From contig CAICTM010000146.1 in NCBI GenBank assembly GCA_903772945.1, forward strand, positions 1 through 64,000: 64,000 nucleotides of DNA, written 5' to 3'. A program made the translations under genes and the position numbers. The notes below the pieces were generated by a model, which was not told where the DNA came from, did no database searches, and saw only the letters and a program-made list of their open reading frames with translations. Source of the DNA: Seminavis robusta (Eukaryota; Bacillariophyta; Bacillariophyceae; Naviculales; Naviculaceae). The first letter of the stretch is position 1. Every line of letters starts with the position of its first letter. Of the stretch, positions 21,655-33,311 are shown piece by piece.

Positions 21655-22077
21655 TGCAATACAGGCTCTTAGCCTTATTCGCGACTCGATCCTAGATAGG
21701 GTTTGAGTTCGACTCATGACTGAGTCTCTCGTGAATAGTCATTTGAGACAGGGTTTCAAGACCGCGCTAGTCATACTGTTGATGATGAAACATCGCTCTA
21801 GATATTTAGCCAGCGTGGAGTACTTCCACGCTACTAGATCCAGGCTAGACAAACCTTCCACGCGTTCCGTTTTAGGATCGTGGAGAGACGTAGGATTACT
21901 ACCGCAACCTACTCTATCACACTTTATAGTCTCCCGCGGGAAGCCAGATCTACGATCCCTTGATGATGATCTCTCTCGTTGATTAGTTTTCATAGCTTTC
22001 TAATCTCTCTCATAACTTTCATTCTCTCAAACTCAAAACACTCGAAAGATCTTTACACTAGCTTTTAGCGTAGTGCA
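21655..22077 (+). repeat. Right LTR of Ty3/gypsy element
   Basis: 423 bp, TGCAATACAGG ... TAGCGTAGTGCA, paired with 13559-13983 and followed by the GGAC duplication at 22078-22081. Confidence 0.92.
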
Positions 22078-23123
22078 GGACCATTCCAAAGCCACATCGA
22101 ATTGACAAGCAAATCAAACTCACATTGGCCTGCCATTCCTGTCCAAATTCATTGACATGATCAGTGAATTCTGTGTTGTTATGGCCCACCCACTTGCCAG
22201 TGGGGTATGCACCAAGAAGACCCTTGCTGGCATGGTAATAGTGTTTCATTTCAGCAACATCCATCTTAATATTCACTCAGTCCTTCTTGACAGTTTGATT
22301 GGCAACATTCTTTCCTTCTCCAAGGTCTGTGACGAACATGTGCATGAGATTTTCATCAACACTGTAAGTCACATTGTGGCCTCCGAGAGTGACTGGCATG
22401 GAGACCTGACCAATACCATTCAGAAAGTAGTTTCCATGGGAGCTGACTTGCAAGACATCATCACCAATGTATAGTAAGGCAGCTGCTTCAATGTAGGAGT
22501 ACTGGTAGTCCTCACATGAATATCCATACTTTGGCCATTGCTGAACTTGGGGTTTTCAAGGAAGACAAGATCACACTGTCCGTGGAAATCATGCCACTTT
22601 TTATCCCAAGTTTGGATGTGGGGATCGCCAGCAATCTTGGCTTGACTGCAAAGGCCTGGATGACAAAGGTCAGGGGGTAGAAAGTGTTACATTGGGCAAA
22701 AATAATAGAATATGCTGAAAGAATGGAGTAAGTATCCTGTGTAGCACAGTCAGGGTTGGGGAAGTCAAACCATGCCCAATCGTTGTGAACATATTAGCAT
22801 CTCCACAGCTAACAACATGCACAGGGCTGTGCCTCCATATCACAAATATGTCAGGCCAGTCCCTGCCACATTGTTGACCACTCCTGCCTGTAAAATGAGT
22901 CACTTAGACTGCACCATTGTTCTTGGCAACGTTGAGGGTACTATCAGGGGCAACTGGAACATTGCTTTGGTCGTTATGCCAATGCTTAATGAAGACACAA
23001 AGATCCCCTGCATCGCAGGACTGATGCAGGTAAGCATTTGCACCCCATGGATGACCGACGGTTATTCCAAGGTTAGCAACGGAGCAAGGACGAGACCAAA
23101 AGGAGCGAGAAAGAAAACTTCAT

Positions 23124-26100
23124 GGTTCTTCTGTGAAACATCATTGCCGAACAGCAGGTGAGCTTTCAAGCAATGCTAGTGTAGACGCCGCCATTTGCCC
23201 ATCAAGCACATTGTGCGTGAAGTTACAGTAATTGTTTGTTGCTTGTATGACGGAGCGACGAGGAGTTTTCTTGTGGAGCTGTTTTTAGGGCCAAACATAC
23301 TCAATCAAAATTGTGAGTGTCTCCGGGAAGGGTTCAAGATACATTTTACTCTGAATATTGCTTTGTATTAAAGAGCTATCAAAAGTTTCATTTACCGCAC
23401 TTACCTGAGATTCAAAGGGCATCCGTTGCAGTGAAAATCCGTTCTGGAACCAGTACGTTACGTGATCAATGATCAATTCCGGCCGGTACAACCACAAAAC
23501 TAGCTACTGCTATACCAGTCCCACAGGTACCGGTACCAGTCAGTTTACTAACTACTAACTAGCTACCAGGTACAGTACTTGTAGCTACATTTAGTCTACT
23601 AACTCGAGCCAAGATCAGTGTCGATACCTTTGTACGGAAGCCTGAAGTGTGTCAAGTGGCTCAGTCTGCTACATTGTAGCTACCAGCTTCAAGACTGGTA
23701 GCTACACGCGTAAGCATAGCCGGAAATGAGTGACAATCGAGCTGAGCCGAGCCGAACCGATTCGATCCGAGTCGAGTCGAGTGACAGTCACGATCACTTG
23801 GCTTGAGCCCAGTTAAATGACAGCAAGGTCCCGAAACGGGAATTAAATGGATATGTTTATGTTAGTTTCACTATTTTGGAGTCTTCCTCGACTCCCAAGC
23901 CACCGCTTCAGCTGTCCGCAATATGGTTGGCATGGGCAGTTCACAGGACTATTGGGACAACCAAATACACCTGAGTATGCAGTGTCGAAACGATAGTGCT
24001 AGCGTTGGGGAACAATGGTGATATCCAGTGCACCAGTGCACCTATCCAAAACCGTTGGAACCCAACATTGAACTGCGTAGCCCGTAAAAAAGGACACCAT
24101 TGTCCTCTTCCTTTGGTGGCAGCTCAGAGCAATGAGCGGTTGGCTCTTAGCTAGCACTATAGTATCTGCACTGGCAGCCAGTCTAATTGGAGCATGTGTG
24201 CTACCACATTGATCCACACAGTCATAGTTTTACCCTTTTGGTTAGTTTTACGCTTTTGTTAGTTTTACGCTTTTGGTTTAGTTTCACGCTATTGTGTTAC
24301 TCTTTCTGAGTCAGTTTCCTTTTCTTTTCACTTGTCGGTACTGGAAGACACATTTGGGTTATAGATACCGGTAGATGCGGTAAAACATATTTTGATACAA
24401 ATATACAGAGTAAAGTTTAGCTTTAACCCTATATTTACCATATCTACCATTAAAAACTTGTCTTCCTGAGTTCACGGTAGCGATACTAGCTAGTACGGTA
24501 CGACTGCAGCGATACAGCCAGGCAGCCAGACTGCTCAAAACCCAAAACCCACAGGCCCTAACTTTTGTACGGATGTACGACTACCTCATTGACAAGATCA
24601 TGAGATCTCAACAGATCCGGCAGGAACGCGGGAACATACTACTTTGTACTGAGTAATACCTACCAGTACCGGTACGGCATCCGGCACCAAATTAATAAAA
24701 TCTGCTACTCTACATGTAGACGTACCGGTACCTGTACCGGTACTTTAAATGGCTATTATAATAGCTAACTAGTGTGGTTAGCTTGTGGTTGCAGCTGTGC
24801 AACGTGCTAGCTAGCTAGCCACCTGCTACTGAGCTGGAAATCCAACTTCAACGCGCAAAAGATCAAGCATATCAGGTTTGGTTGGCGTTGACTCCCAACC
24901 GTTTCCATTCCCATAGCAGACCTTGAGCAGAGCTACCGGTAGCTAGCTGGTCATACGACTGTACTACGTATCATTCTCTCTTTGCCCGGCCAGAAGGTGA
25001 AAATGTACTGTGTACTAGAGCCAATGCCGACCACAAACACTTTAGGACAGACCTAAACGTACCAGTACGAGTGCACTAGTAGCGTTTCGCCATGGATGTG
25101 GTAGTGAGTCATTGAGACTTCAAACAGGTAATCTTAACGATAGGGTCTAAGTATGCTACGAAAAGTTGGTGGATTCGATTCGCATTGAACAGTACAACCA
25201 CCTACCATAGAACTTCTTTTCCTTTTAAAAAAGATTGAACAACACTCTGCTAGTAATGTAGTAGTACTGTACAGGACAGTGAGCTGCTTTACTATTACTC
25301 CGAGTACCGATGCGGAGACTGCCACAGCGCTACAGATCCGATATCAAACATGCTGGGCTCCTGCTGTAAGCTCTGTAAACTGCAAGTAACCAATTGTCTA
25401 TTATTCTCATAATTCGGCACTTGAATTGGCTGGTGGAATGTGGAATGTACAGGTTCAAAGCACGAAGAACATTGCAATAAGTAGATTTCGGCCTTTGGTT
25501 TGCTAAATGTAGAACTGCAGTGGTGAACGAATGGACAAAAAATTCCTTTTACTATTTGGATGCTTGGACACAAAAATGATCCAGTGGATCTTTCTGTTAT
25601 TTATTTTGCACGTGCTTAACCTAGTTTTCAGTATTGGCATCTTACAAACGGCGAACTCTGCAAGCACTATTGAGATAATTGTACAGTTGTGCCCCTCAAT
25701 TCCCCTCCAAAACAGTGTTAAGCTCTGTGATTTAGAAGTGCTGCCGCGTTGAAGCGTCTCCAACCTCGGCTCCACCACATCATCTTTGCATACATCAGCT
25801 GTTCTCCTGTACTGTGTCTATTTCTGCGGGAAGAATACACTGGATTATCTTGGATGCTCTGTGAATTGCTATTTAAGTATTTGGAGTACTGGGGAGATAA
25901 AGGAATATTTCATATGACAGGCCTCATTAGTTGAACCTGAGACCACTGAAATCTGAGTTCCAAGGACCTTTTTTGCAGCCGTGATGTCAAGACAGGCGAC
26001 AGGCGAAAGGATCATAAATAAATCTGGAGTATCTGGGCAGCCGTGCAAGAGCCAAGCACTGCACTGCGAGCAACCTATAAAGTCCTAATAAGCGCTTCCG

Positions 26101-26366
26101 AGGTGGTTTACAGTTGACAGAGCTCATAATGTAACGTAGGTACTCCAACTGACAGGTCTTTTACAGTTAGTTGTTACCCTCGCTGTGAACACCACCGCTG
26201 AGCTGAGCACCGAGGCACACCGACAAAAGCAAAGCACAAGTTTGCCACTAGCTAGCTAGCCAGTACTCGAGTAGCTAACAATTGGGCTGCCTACTAGCTA
26301 GTAGAAGCAAAATAGTCAAGAGGTTGTAAGCTGGCAGTGGCACAGCATTGCTGCATAGGCATACTA
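23124..26366. other. Intergenic, no supported gene; palindrome-rich
   Basis: Contains a diverged relative of the 9.6-kb foldback element (23820-24300), a GAGTC/GAGCCGA-rich stretch near 23740-23790, and dense TACCGGTA and GCTAGCTAG palindromes (about 23520-23720, 24480-25100, 26250-26300). No coding region with recognisable features. Confidence 0.5.
23820..24300. repeat. Diverged relative of the TTTCACGCTTTT foldback family
   Basis: CAGCAAGGTCCCGAAACGGG at 23821-23840 matches both ends of the 9631-10036 element, followed by TTAGTTTCAC near 23862. At 24230-24295 several TTAGTTTTACGCTTTT-like units recur. The right inverted end was not found, so this copy is partial. Confidence 0.5.
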
Positions 26367-29009
26367 ATGAGCGGAGAGGAGGCCAAACCTCCCTTGATGG
26401 GAGCTGGGGGGTCTGATCAGGACGATGATGACCGGAAACCTGCTGCTCTTCCTCCTCCTGCGGCTGCAGCCGCGAAACGGTCTGCTTCTGCGATGGAAAG
26501 AGACTCGGACAGTTCTAGTGGCAGTGAGGAAGGTCAGGTCTCCGCGAAGGAGAAGCACAAGAAGAAGCAGATGCGGAGATCCAGCGGTGAAGCCACTCAA
26601 GCTTCTGCACCCTCGGCGAAGTCGCCATCCTCGGCTATCTCTTTGCAAGAGAAGTGGGATGAAATGTTCAATCGGTTGGTCAAGTTTAAGGTAGGCAAAG
26701 GGAAAGCTACGTTTTGATATGGAGGAGTCTTGCAAGGTTTTCAGCATCAGGAACTCACAAGACGCTTCTCCCGGACTTGGACCTCTTTTCTAAAGGAACG
26801 AAATGGCCATTGTTTGGTTCCAAACCGGTTCAAACAAGATCCGTCACTGGGCTCTTGGGGTATGTGCCATTGGTGCTGTGTATCCATCCACACGGCTCCG
26901 TGAGAGGAGGCTGATGTGTGGCTTCCTTGAAACTAACCCACCCGCGCCCATTCTTTCAGTTGCCACACAGCGCCGGACCTACAAGATACTCACCGGGGGC
27001 GGCGGGGCATCCAGCGGTATGAATGTGGAACGAGCAGCGAGACTCAGCAGTATCGGTTTCGGTGCGTTATTTGCCATGTTGTATGACTGTCAGTACCCCC
27101 TGAAGCGGCGCTCACTGAGCTATTCCGTCCTGCGTGGCCTACAAAGAGTGGTCGGTACGTGATTTGGCTTGCCCTACCGTGACTGTATGATCGTCAGTTG
27201 TCCCTTAACCGGAGCTCATTGATATCTCGATGCTCCCTTACCCGGAAAGACGACGGATCCTCGGCATGTGCCTTGGGAAGAACGATATGAGGAGCTGAAG
27301 TCTTTCGTTGTGAGTTTGCAACTGTTTTGCAGTTGTAGCTTTGTCGGCCTCAGATTGGTCTCACACACAAATCTGTACTGCGCCAACAAAATCGTGCTGG
27401 ACTGTTGTTCAGGCCGCCAACGGTCACGCTGAAGTGTACGTAATGGTGCTTCAGGAGAACACGTGATGCTCGATTTTGCCTAACACTCCTTCGTGAACAT
27501 GTATGTCTGCTTCAGTCCAATGCGATGGGAGGTAAGGAAAATGCAGACTGGCGACAATCTTGAACCCTTCCTCATGTCTCACTTCGACTCATTCCTCGCT
27601 CCAGGAAAATGTTCAGTTGAGCAATTGGGGTCAGTAAAGTATTGTCCGGCAAGGGTTGGAAGAGCACGCGATGTGATTTTCTCGTCTTATCTTGTATGTG
27701 CTTCTTTCTTCGCAGTTTCGAAACAGGTAAGGACTGCTGGAGGAGGCTTTGATAATTGCGTGTAGGCCTTGGCAACCTCACATTCCGGTGGGTTGTTGTG
27801 TTTTGATACTTGCAGCGGCAAGACTACAAGCTTCTTCAACTGGGAAAGACGTCACGGTTGACGGAGCGGCGGAGAAGGTTGCTCAATGAAGTTGGTTTCG
27901 TCTGGGAAATATCGAGAAAGGGACGTCGATTGAGAACTGCCCGCCCACCTCAAAAAGAATCCACGGCAACTTCGACCGGGACCGAAGAGGATGGAGAGCC
28001 AAGCTCTCCCTCGGCACGTGAGCCTCAGGTGGTAGCACCGTCTACGGATGGAAACGATGGGGGCAACCCATCCGCGTCAAATCCATCTGGGACCCAGGAT
28101 GCCGCTGCCGTTTCCTCGGAATCTGCAGTACCGCGCCTTTCTGAATTGTTGAGAGCAACGGCGCCTGCTCCAAACATGGGAGGCGGTGCGGCTAGCACCG
28201 GCGCTGCAGCGCGGGTGACGAATTCAGATTCTTTTTCGCAGCTCTTGCAAAACATCCTGCCGCAGCAAATTGACCTCCCCCCAGGGGTGCTGTCGCAGCT
28301 TCAACAGCCCGGTATCTTGAATCAGTTGGCATCGCTTCAAAACCCGACACATCCAAATACGGCGTTGATGGAAGCTATCCTCCGTCAGCGGCAGCTTCCT
28401 GCGTTGCAACCAACAATTCCTGGTACCAACTTGCAGGCAATCCTTGGGACTCGGGGACAACAACAAGGGATGTGGCAAGCATCGTCCAGTAACCCAGGCC
28501 AGCTGGCAGCAGCACAATTACGAGCAAGTCAGCTGTTACTAGCCGGCGGTGGGTTGCCGCAACTGCAGGGGTTACCGCAGCTGCAGCAGTTGCAGCAAAG
28601 CGCGATACGGTCAGGAGTGCCTATGCAGCCGGCGTTGGTTATGGTGCCAGTGCAGATGGGCCAAGGCAACACGCGTCTTCCGCTGCAACAGAATGCGATC
28701 TCGCAACAACAAGCGTCTCTTTTGGCTGGGGCGCAGCAGCAACAACAACTGCAAAACTTGCTAGCACGGGGGCAACAAGCACTGCCAAGTAGAAGAGTGC
28801 TGGATCCAGTTGGGCTTGAGGTAGGTGCAAGCGGGGCACCCGAAGCTCTTGGAAGACAGATATATCATCTTGTTTCCCAACCATCCTTTGAGCAGACACA
28901 ACAGGGACGGCAAGCTCCACCCGGACCACAGGAACAGAACCAAGGGGGAGAAAGCAAAACGGAGACCTCCGCTGCCCGGCAGGACCCAGATGGCCATACC
29001 GCGGACTGA
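26367..29009 (+). CDS. Multi-exon protein with two helicase-associated (HA) domains
   Basis: Exon 1 (26367-26690) encodes an Asp/Ser-rich N-terminus (MSGEEAKPPLMGAGG) and the start of an HA domain, SLQEKWDEMFNRLVKFK. Exon 2 (26796-26859) continues with ERNGHCLVPNRFKQDPSLGS, exon 3 (26960 to about 27061) with VATQRRTYKIL and LSSIGF: a full HA domain over three exons. A second HA domain is spread over about 27250-27309 (PWEERYEELKSFV), 27413-27435 (AANGHAEV), perhaps 27516-27531 and an 11-base piece near 27720-27730 that can read VSKQ, then 27816-29009 (RQDYKLLQLGKTSRLTE, LLNEVGFVWE). Not all junctions could be put in one frame. The C-terminus is Gln/Leu-rich. HA domains are expanded in diatoms and resemble Myb-like three-helix folds; a nuclear, DNA-binding role is inference. 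Confidence 0.7.
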
Positions 29010-30863
29010 TGTGCAGTAGCTCACCCGGGCTCCTCCTCGCCGTGATCCTTGCCTTCCTGCACGTGTTTACTATTGTATCATTGCGGGTTAACTATAAGCA
29101 CTTGTGACCTTACAATTGCAGCCTGAGTTATTCAGACACACTGATAGCATGGTGGTACCGGTTGGAGGGGGAGAGGTCAGAAATCAGAAAGGTCGGCCTG
29201 GTCGCCTTTCGCTTCAGCGCTGACATTATCTTTGATGTTTTTAGGTTCGGGTTTCACGGAGCCGGAGGCGGCATCACGGACAAACATCCCACAAAAAGAC
29301 CGGTCACTTGGATCAGTGGTGCTCCGCAGTTGCAGACCTTACCCCAAATTATTTGAAGGATACAAATAATAATGAAGGGGGCAGCTCGTGAGAGAGCGGG
29401 AGGCACATCCTATCCATTGGATCTGATGAAACATGACAATGGGGTAGACTTCTGGTGCCACCTCGTTGCTGGATGCAAAAAGCTCCAAGGCCAAGGCTTG
29501 TACTGCTTATCCATACAAGAGTCCCCATCTCCAGTACCGGTACAAAGTGCAACAGTATTGAAGTCAAGCCTCCCTCCCAGTGTTGATTGTTGCAGGAGCT
29601 TCTTCGGCCGATTTCCTCCTCTCCGTGACATGAGATATGGCTTCTAGAGTCGTCCGCCACCTCATCTCTCGTCGAGTGAGGCAATGGGGAAAATCTCAGA
29701 ACGGAGACGCTCCAACATTTTGTGCTCGTTTGGTGCTCTACAAGCACCGCACCTGTGCAAATGAACTCTGCCACTCTCGACCAAGACCAGCGAGAGGACT
29801 GAACTTCTGCTGGAACTGTGGTGTGTACCGAATGCCCTCCGCTGCAGCATCATACACCCCCATTTGGTGCACAGCTTCCAGATACCGCGGATTGGTGTTC
29901 ACGAAGCTTCATGTCCGTCCTTTACCTCTCCAGCATTCCACCGCGACAACTGGCATGTTGAAGATGGTTCACATTGCTCTCTCGGTGCTCAATCTATCCG
30001 CCAAACTACGTGGAGAAGATGAACACGAGAGGATGTTCAGAGGACGGGAGAGACACCGTTGTTTCTGTAGCCTACCAGTTTGCCCTGCAACAACCGAACC
30101 TTGGAAGCGTGCTCGTGTATTCGTGTATTCGTGTACGGAAGTCTCGGTGTTCATCTTATCCTCCAATCTACCGGTACGCTGAAGGACATGAACGCGAGAT
30201 GGCGACCAGAGGATGGGAGGGACGCCAAATTGTCGCGTTCTGAAACGAAACACAGTCTGATCTTCTAGCTGGACGCCCAGCCTGGGCCCGGCTCTGGGTG
30301 ATGGGTTATTGAATGTCGGGCGCTTCGTGTGGCTGATGGTCCATGATCAGGCAATGTTTACCAGCACCGGTGCACTGCGCCATCGTTGGATGTAGCGGAC
30401 TGCATAGGCGATGGTTTTATCTATCGGAATAAGAGGACAGATCTACTAGCCGAGGACTCATATAATGCCAACAACAGGGAACGTACTAGCAGCTGCTGCT
30501 ACTGCTAGAGTTGCCGCGTGGTTTTGTTCTGATACCCTCTTTTTCGAACCGTTGCCTTGATCCGACCTCGAGCATAGCTGGTAACAGCTCCATACATGTG
30601 TAGGGATACTTTGTTTCAAGGCCGAATTTGTAGTGCTAGTGAGCTCAAATAGATCCTACGTAAGCAGCAGAGCGGATTGTCATCCAACTCTCTGAATACA
30701 AGCATATGCTAGCTAAAAGAAGTGTGACGGCCAAAAGCATGCATCGGTTCGGTACTGGGATCTGGATAGAATTCATATCATATCATTGATGTCGGTACAT
30801 CTATCAATAATGTTCTACTGCACATGGAACCTATAGTCTTTCCTATCTTACTGGGCTATTTCT
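29010..30863. other. No supported gene; weak ~170-bp duplication
   Basis: No credible coding region. About 29975-30070 and 30145-30240 are diverged direct copies (GGTGCTCAATCTATCCGCC against GGTGTTCATCTTATCCTCC; GAGGACGGGAGAGACACC against GAGGATGGGAGGGACGCC). They may once have been coding, but no intact frame spans both. Confidence 0.4.
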
Positions 30864-32336
30864 TTATTTGATTCTCTTTTTGGTCATCTTTTTGTTTTTG
30901 CCGATTCCTCCACGTCCCTTCTTCTTCTGGAAAAGAGCCTTGTTGGAACCATCGTCGTATTCATAGTCATACGCTGTGACGCCCTTGGCCAGTTTGCCCT
31001 TCTTGCGGGCCTTTTCGGTTTCAACGCCACCACCGTGCAAGACTGTCTGAAGTACCTTGGCGGCACGTTCTTGCTCGCCCTTTCCGCTGGTCTTACCCGT
31101 GGATGACTCGGCCATGTATTTGCGTTTCTTTTTGCTAACGGGGAATTTGCGTTCCGGTTCTCCTTCGACTGGTTTGTCGAATCGGCCCATGGAGGCCGTG
31201 GACTTTTGGGTAGCCTTGAGTGCTGCCAACGTGGATGCTTGTCCACGCAATTTGTTCTCTGTCATGTCCACAGGTACACCCACAGGCAATCCGGCATTGC
31301 CTCCTCCTTCCCGGCCCGCTTTGCGTGATTCCGTGCGGCTCTTGAGTACCTTTCGAGCGGCTCCCTTGGGCAAGACACCGGCTCGTTCTTGATTTTTCAT
31401 TTGATTCTGTCGATTGTCTTCGGTCCTGGCAAACTTGGCATCCCGCTGTTTTTGCCATGGATCTTCGTAGGGATCATCAGTGCCTCCAACTTCCATAATG
31501 GGCCAATTGTTGTCCTTGGCATTGGCCTTGTCGTATCCGTGACGGAATTTCCAAGTGTCCGTGGCTTCGTCCCAGACTTTGCGGGATCGTTTTTCCTTGT
31601 TGAGTGGAATGCCTCGTTCTTTGGCAAATTTTTCCCATTTGGTTTCCGCCTTTGGGGGTGGAGGTGGTAAAACCCTGGGAATGGGGATCTTGTCGTAGGT
31701 TGGCAAGTGGACCATGGGACCGGCATCACTTCGTTCCGTGGGTAGTTGCCAGAGGGCGTGAATCAACTGCGTACAGCCTTCGGTGGCTTTCTGCAACAAG
31801 TACTCCTCATTCAACACTTGTGCCGCATTGTTGATTGTCAGTTTTTCGTCTTCAGCTGGAATCTCTTGCTGTTTTTTCTTTTTCTTCTTTTTGCTGGCCG
31901 ATTCCGAGTCATTCTTATTCTTGTACAGAGATTCGTGGTGGAGAGGATGAGAGTTGACGGCTGTCAAATTGCGAAGATCAAAGGAACAGGGTTCTTCGCT
32001 GTCCATCATGACCAGGGACGACGCTGTCTGGTTGGCAGTTTTCTCTTCTTCCTCTTCTAATGATTCATCATCATCTTCTTCTTCTTCGTCATCATCGGAG
32101 GGCTCGTCGTTCTTCTTGTCATCTTCAATTTCGTCGGTGCCTTCATCGCCTTGCTTGTCGTTGTCATCATCATCACCCTTTTCCACAGGAACGTCTTCTT
32201 CTTCGGCATGAGCAGAAGAATCGTCTCCAGGGAAGAATGCGTCAACTGTAGCGCCATAGTCCACCTGGTCCTCCTTTTCCTCCTTTGGAGCACTGTGCTG
32301 CTTCTTCTTGCTGCTCTTCTTTTTCTTGGATCCCAT
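30864..32336 (-). CDS. RRS1: RRS1-like ribosome biogenesis regulatory protein
   Basis: 490 residues from ATG at 32336 (MGSKKKKSSKKKQ); an upstream in-frame start is not ATG. After a basic start and a long Asp/Glu tract (about residues 45-100), the RRS1 family region begins with LTAVNSHPL and LWQLPTERSDAGPMVHLPTY, then IPRVLPPPPPKAETKWEKFA KERGI and WPIMEVGGTDDPYEDPW. The C-terminus is rich in Lys/Arg (KKKGRGGIGKNKKMTKKRIK). Known RRS1 works with RPF2 to bring the 5S RNP (5S rRNA, uL18, uL5) into pre-60S particles in the nucleolus. The acidic block makes it longer than the yeast protein. The motif match is strong and I see no breaks. Confidence 0.85.
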   Translation of the reverse strand: MGSKKKKSSKKKQHSAPKEEKEDQVDYGATVDAFFPGDDSSAHAEEEDVPVEKGDDDDNDKQGDEGTDEIEDDKKNDEPSDDDEEEEDDDESLEEEEEKTANQTASSLVMMDSEEPCSFDLRNLTAVNSHPLHHESLYKNKNDSESASKKKKKKKQQEIPAEDEKLTINNAAQVLNEEYLLQKATEGCTQLIHALWQLPTERSDAGPMVHLPTYDKIPIPRVLPPPPPKAETKWEKFAKERGIPLNKEKRSRKVWDEATDTWKFRHGYDKANAKDNNWPIMEVGGTDDPYEDPWQKQRDAKFARTEDNRQNQMKNQERAGVLPKGAARKVLKSRTESRKAGREGGGNAGLPVGVPVDMTENKLRGQASTLAALKATQKSTASMGRFDKPVEGEPERKFPVSKKKRKYMAESSTGKTSGKGEQERAAKVLQTVLHGGGVETEKARKKGKLAKGVTAYDYEYDDGSNKALFQKKKGRGGIGKNKKMTKKRIK

Positions 32337-33050
32337 GGTCAACCACTGATTTGTTGTGCTGTGGGTTGTTGGGGTTGCTTGGATTTGCTTGGGGTTGAAT
32401 GTTGGATGGAATAGTGAGAACAACCCTCTCACATTTTTTCGTCTCTGGAATGATTGGTGCCAAACTCGATTTGGTCTGTCCTTTGTCCTCTTGGGTCCCT
32501 TTTTGGTTTCTTACGGGATTGAATCTAGCCAGTAGAGAGGCAAAACAACCGGAGCCTAGAGTTTCAAGGTTGGGCCATTCCAAGGTTGGTCCGGGCGTTG
32601 GTGAGTGGTGGGTGAAAGGCGGGGCCAGGAGTTTTCCAGGTGTTGCCCTGTTGTTGGGGCTGGAGTGAGGCCTGGAGATGAAAAAGGAAAGTACTGGTGT
32701 ATGTAGGGCATGCTGTGGAATCTGGGTGGGGCCAGGAGTTGGCCTGGGTAGTCCAGACGTTGGCAAATCCTTGATTGCTTGCAATGGGATGCGTAAGTCG
32801 GACTTGGTCCAGAATTTGGTACGACTGTACATCATATCTGCAAGCAATGGAAATGGAGCGAGTACAGGGCATATGGTTGTAGACGGGCCGGATTTGGCCA
32901 TGGGGAACCGGTGGAGCTAAAATGTCCGGTTCCTGCCAAACTGCCATCTTCGTTTCCGCTATGGCTGCATGCTTCGACACCCCACAACGCCTCAAGTATT
33001 TCAAATGATCGACGGTCAAACGAACATTGCGGGACTAGCTAGTGAAGCTC
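32337..33050. other. Intergenic, RRS1 5' flank
   Basis: No gene seen. Contains repeated G-rich words (GGGGCCAGGAGTT at about 32620 and 32730). It may hold RRS1 5' UTR and promoter, and the missing upstream exons of the amidoligase fragment if there are any. Confidence 0.35.
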
Positions 33051-33311
33051 ATGAACGCCCACCCGGACAACCGAAACAGATACCACAAGCTCAACATGCA
33101 AAATCTATTCAGCAAGGAGAACCCCAGGAACACCATTGAATTCAGAGGCTACGGCTCTACTCTGGACCCGGTCGAGATTGAGAACTGGGCGCGGATCCTC
33201 AATCAATTTGTTGAGGCATCTTTGGCTAAACCAAAGCCTGCACCATTCAAAGACAGCACCAAAGTCAAAGCCCAGCTAAAGAGATTGCTCACAAAGTTCA
33301 TTGCTGAGTGA
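33051..33311 (+). pseudogene. C-terminal fragment of a putative amidoligase
   Basis: The frame reads NRYHKLNMQNLFSKENPRN, then TIEFRGYGSTLDPVEIENWA and ILNQFVEASL. This is the C-terminal signature of the putative amidoligase family (ATP-grasp-related COOH-NH2 ligases, usually RYxxLNxxNL ... TvEFRxfxgTLd). The ATP- and metal-binding N-terminal half is not seen upstream. An in-frame ATG lies at 33051 and a possible acceptor (GCTAG) at about 33040, so this could be a last exon, but no earlier exon was found. I treat it as a remnant. Confidence 0.6.

Larger units (their letters stand above)
13559..22077 (+). mobile_element. Ty3/gypsy LTR retrotransposon with a nested element
   Basis: Two TG...CA LTRs and a GGAC target-site duplication define the element. 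The order protease, reverse transcriptase, RNase H, integrase is that of Ty3/gypsy. The total length is 8.5 kb, but about 3.9 kb of this is another LTR element (14538-18476); the gypsy part alone is about 4.6 kb. It lies inside a vWD-domain gene. A polypurine-like TGTCAGGGGGCGAA precedes the right LTR. Confidence 0.9.
13289..23123 (-). pseudogene. Secreted von Willebrand factor D-domain protein, split by a retrotransposon
   Basis: The 5' part lies at 22078-23123 and the 3' part at 13289-13558, with a gypsy element between. An ATG at 23121-23123 opens a signal-peptide-like MKFSFSLLLVSSLL. Further in, IAGDPHIQTWDKKWHDFHGQCDLVF (about 22515-22635, shown here as its parts GDPHIQTW and DFHGQCDLVF) is the classic start of a vWD domain. 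GDDVLQVSSHGNYFLNG, LGGHNVTYSVDEN, then SKGLLGAYPTGKWVG and DHVNEFGQEWQ (about 22130-22230) give its end. The 3' exon encodes PATKSASRCLGESIAKATAE to DLEHAAAEAF and stops at 13289-13291. A frame change near 22510 and a TGA near 22277 also damage it. Such secreted vWD proteins are common in diatoms. Confidence 0.7.

Noticed and set aside
25145-25240. Possible tRNA (GGATTCGATTC resembles a T-loop)
   Set aside because: The T-stem does not pair and no D-arm or acceptor stem could be formed.
30080-30268. Open frames in the 29-30.8 kb spacer
   Set aside because: Frames on both strands are similar in length and show no domain; only a weak DNA duplication is visible.
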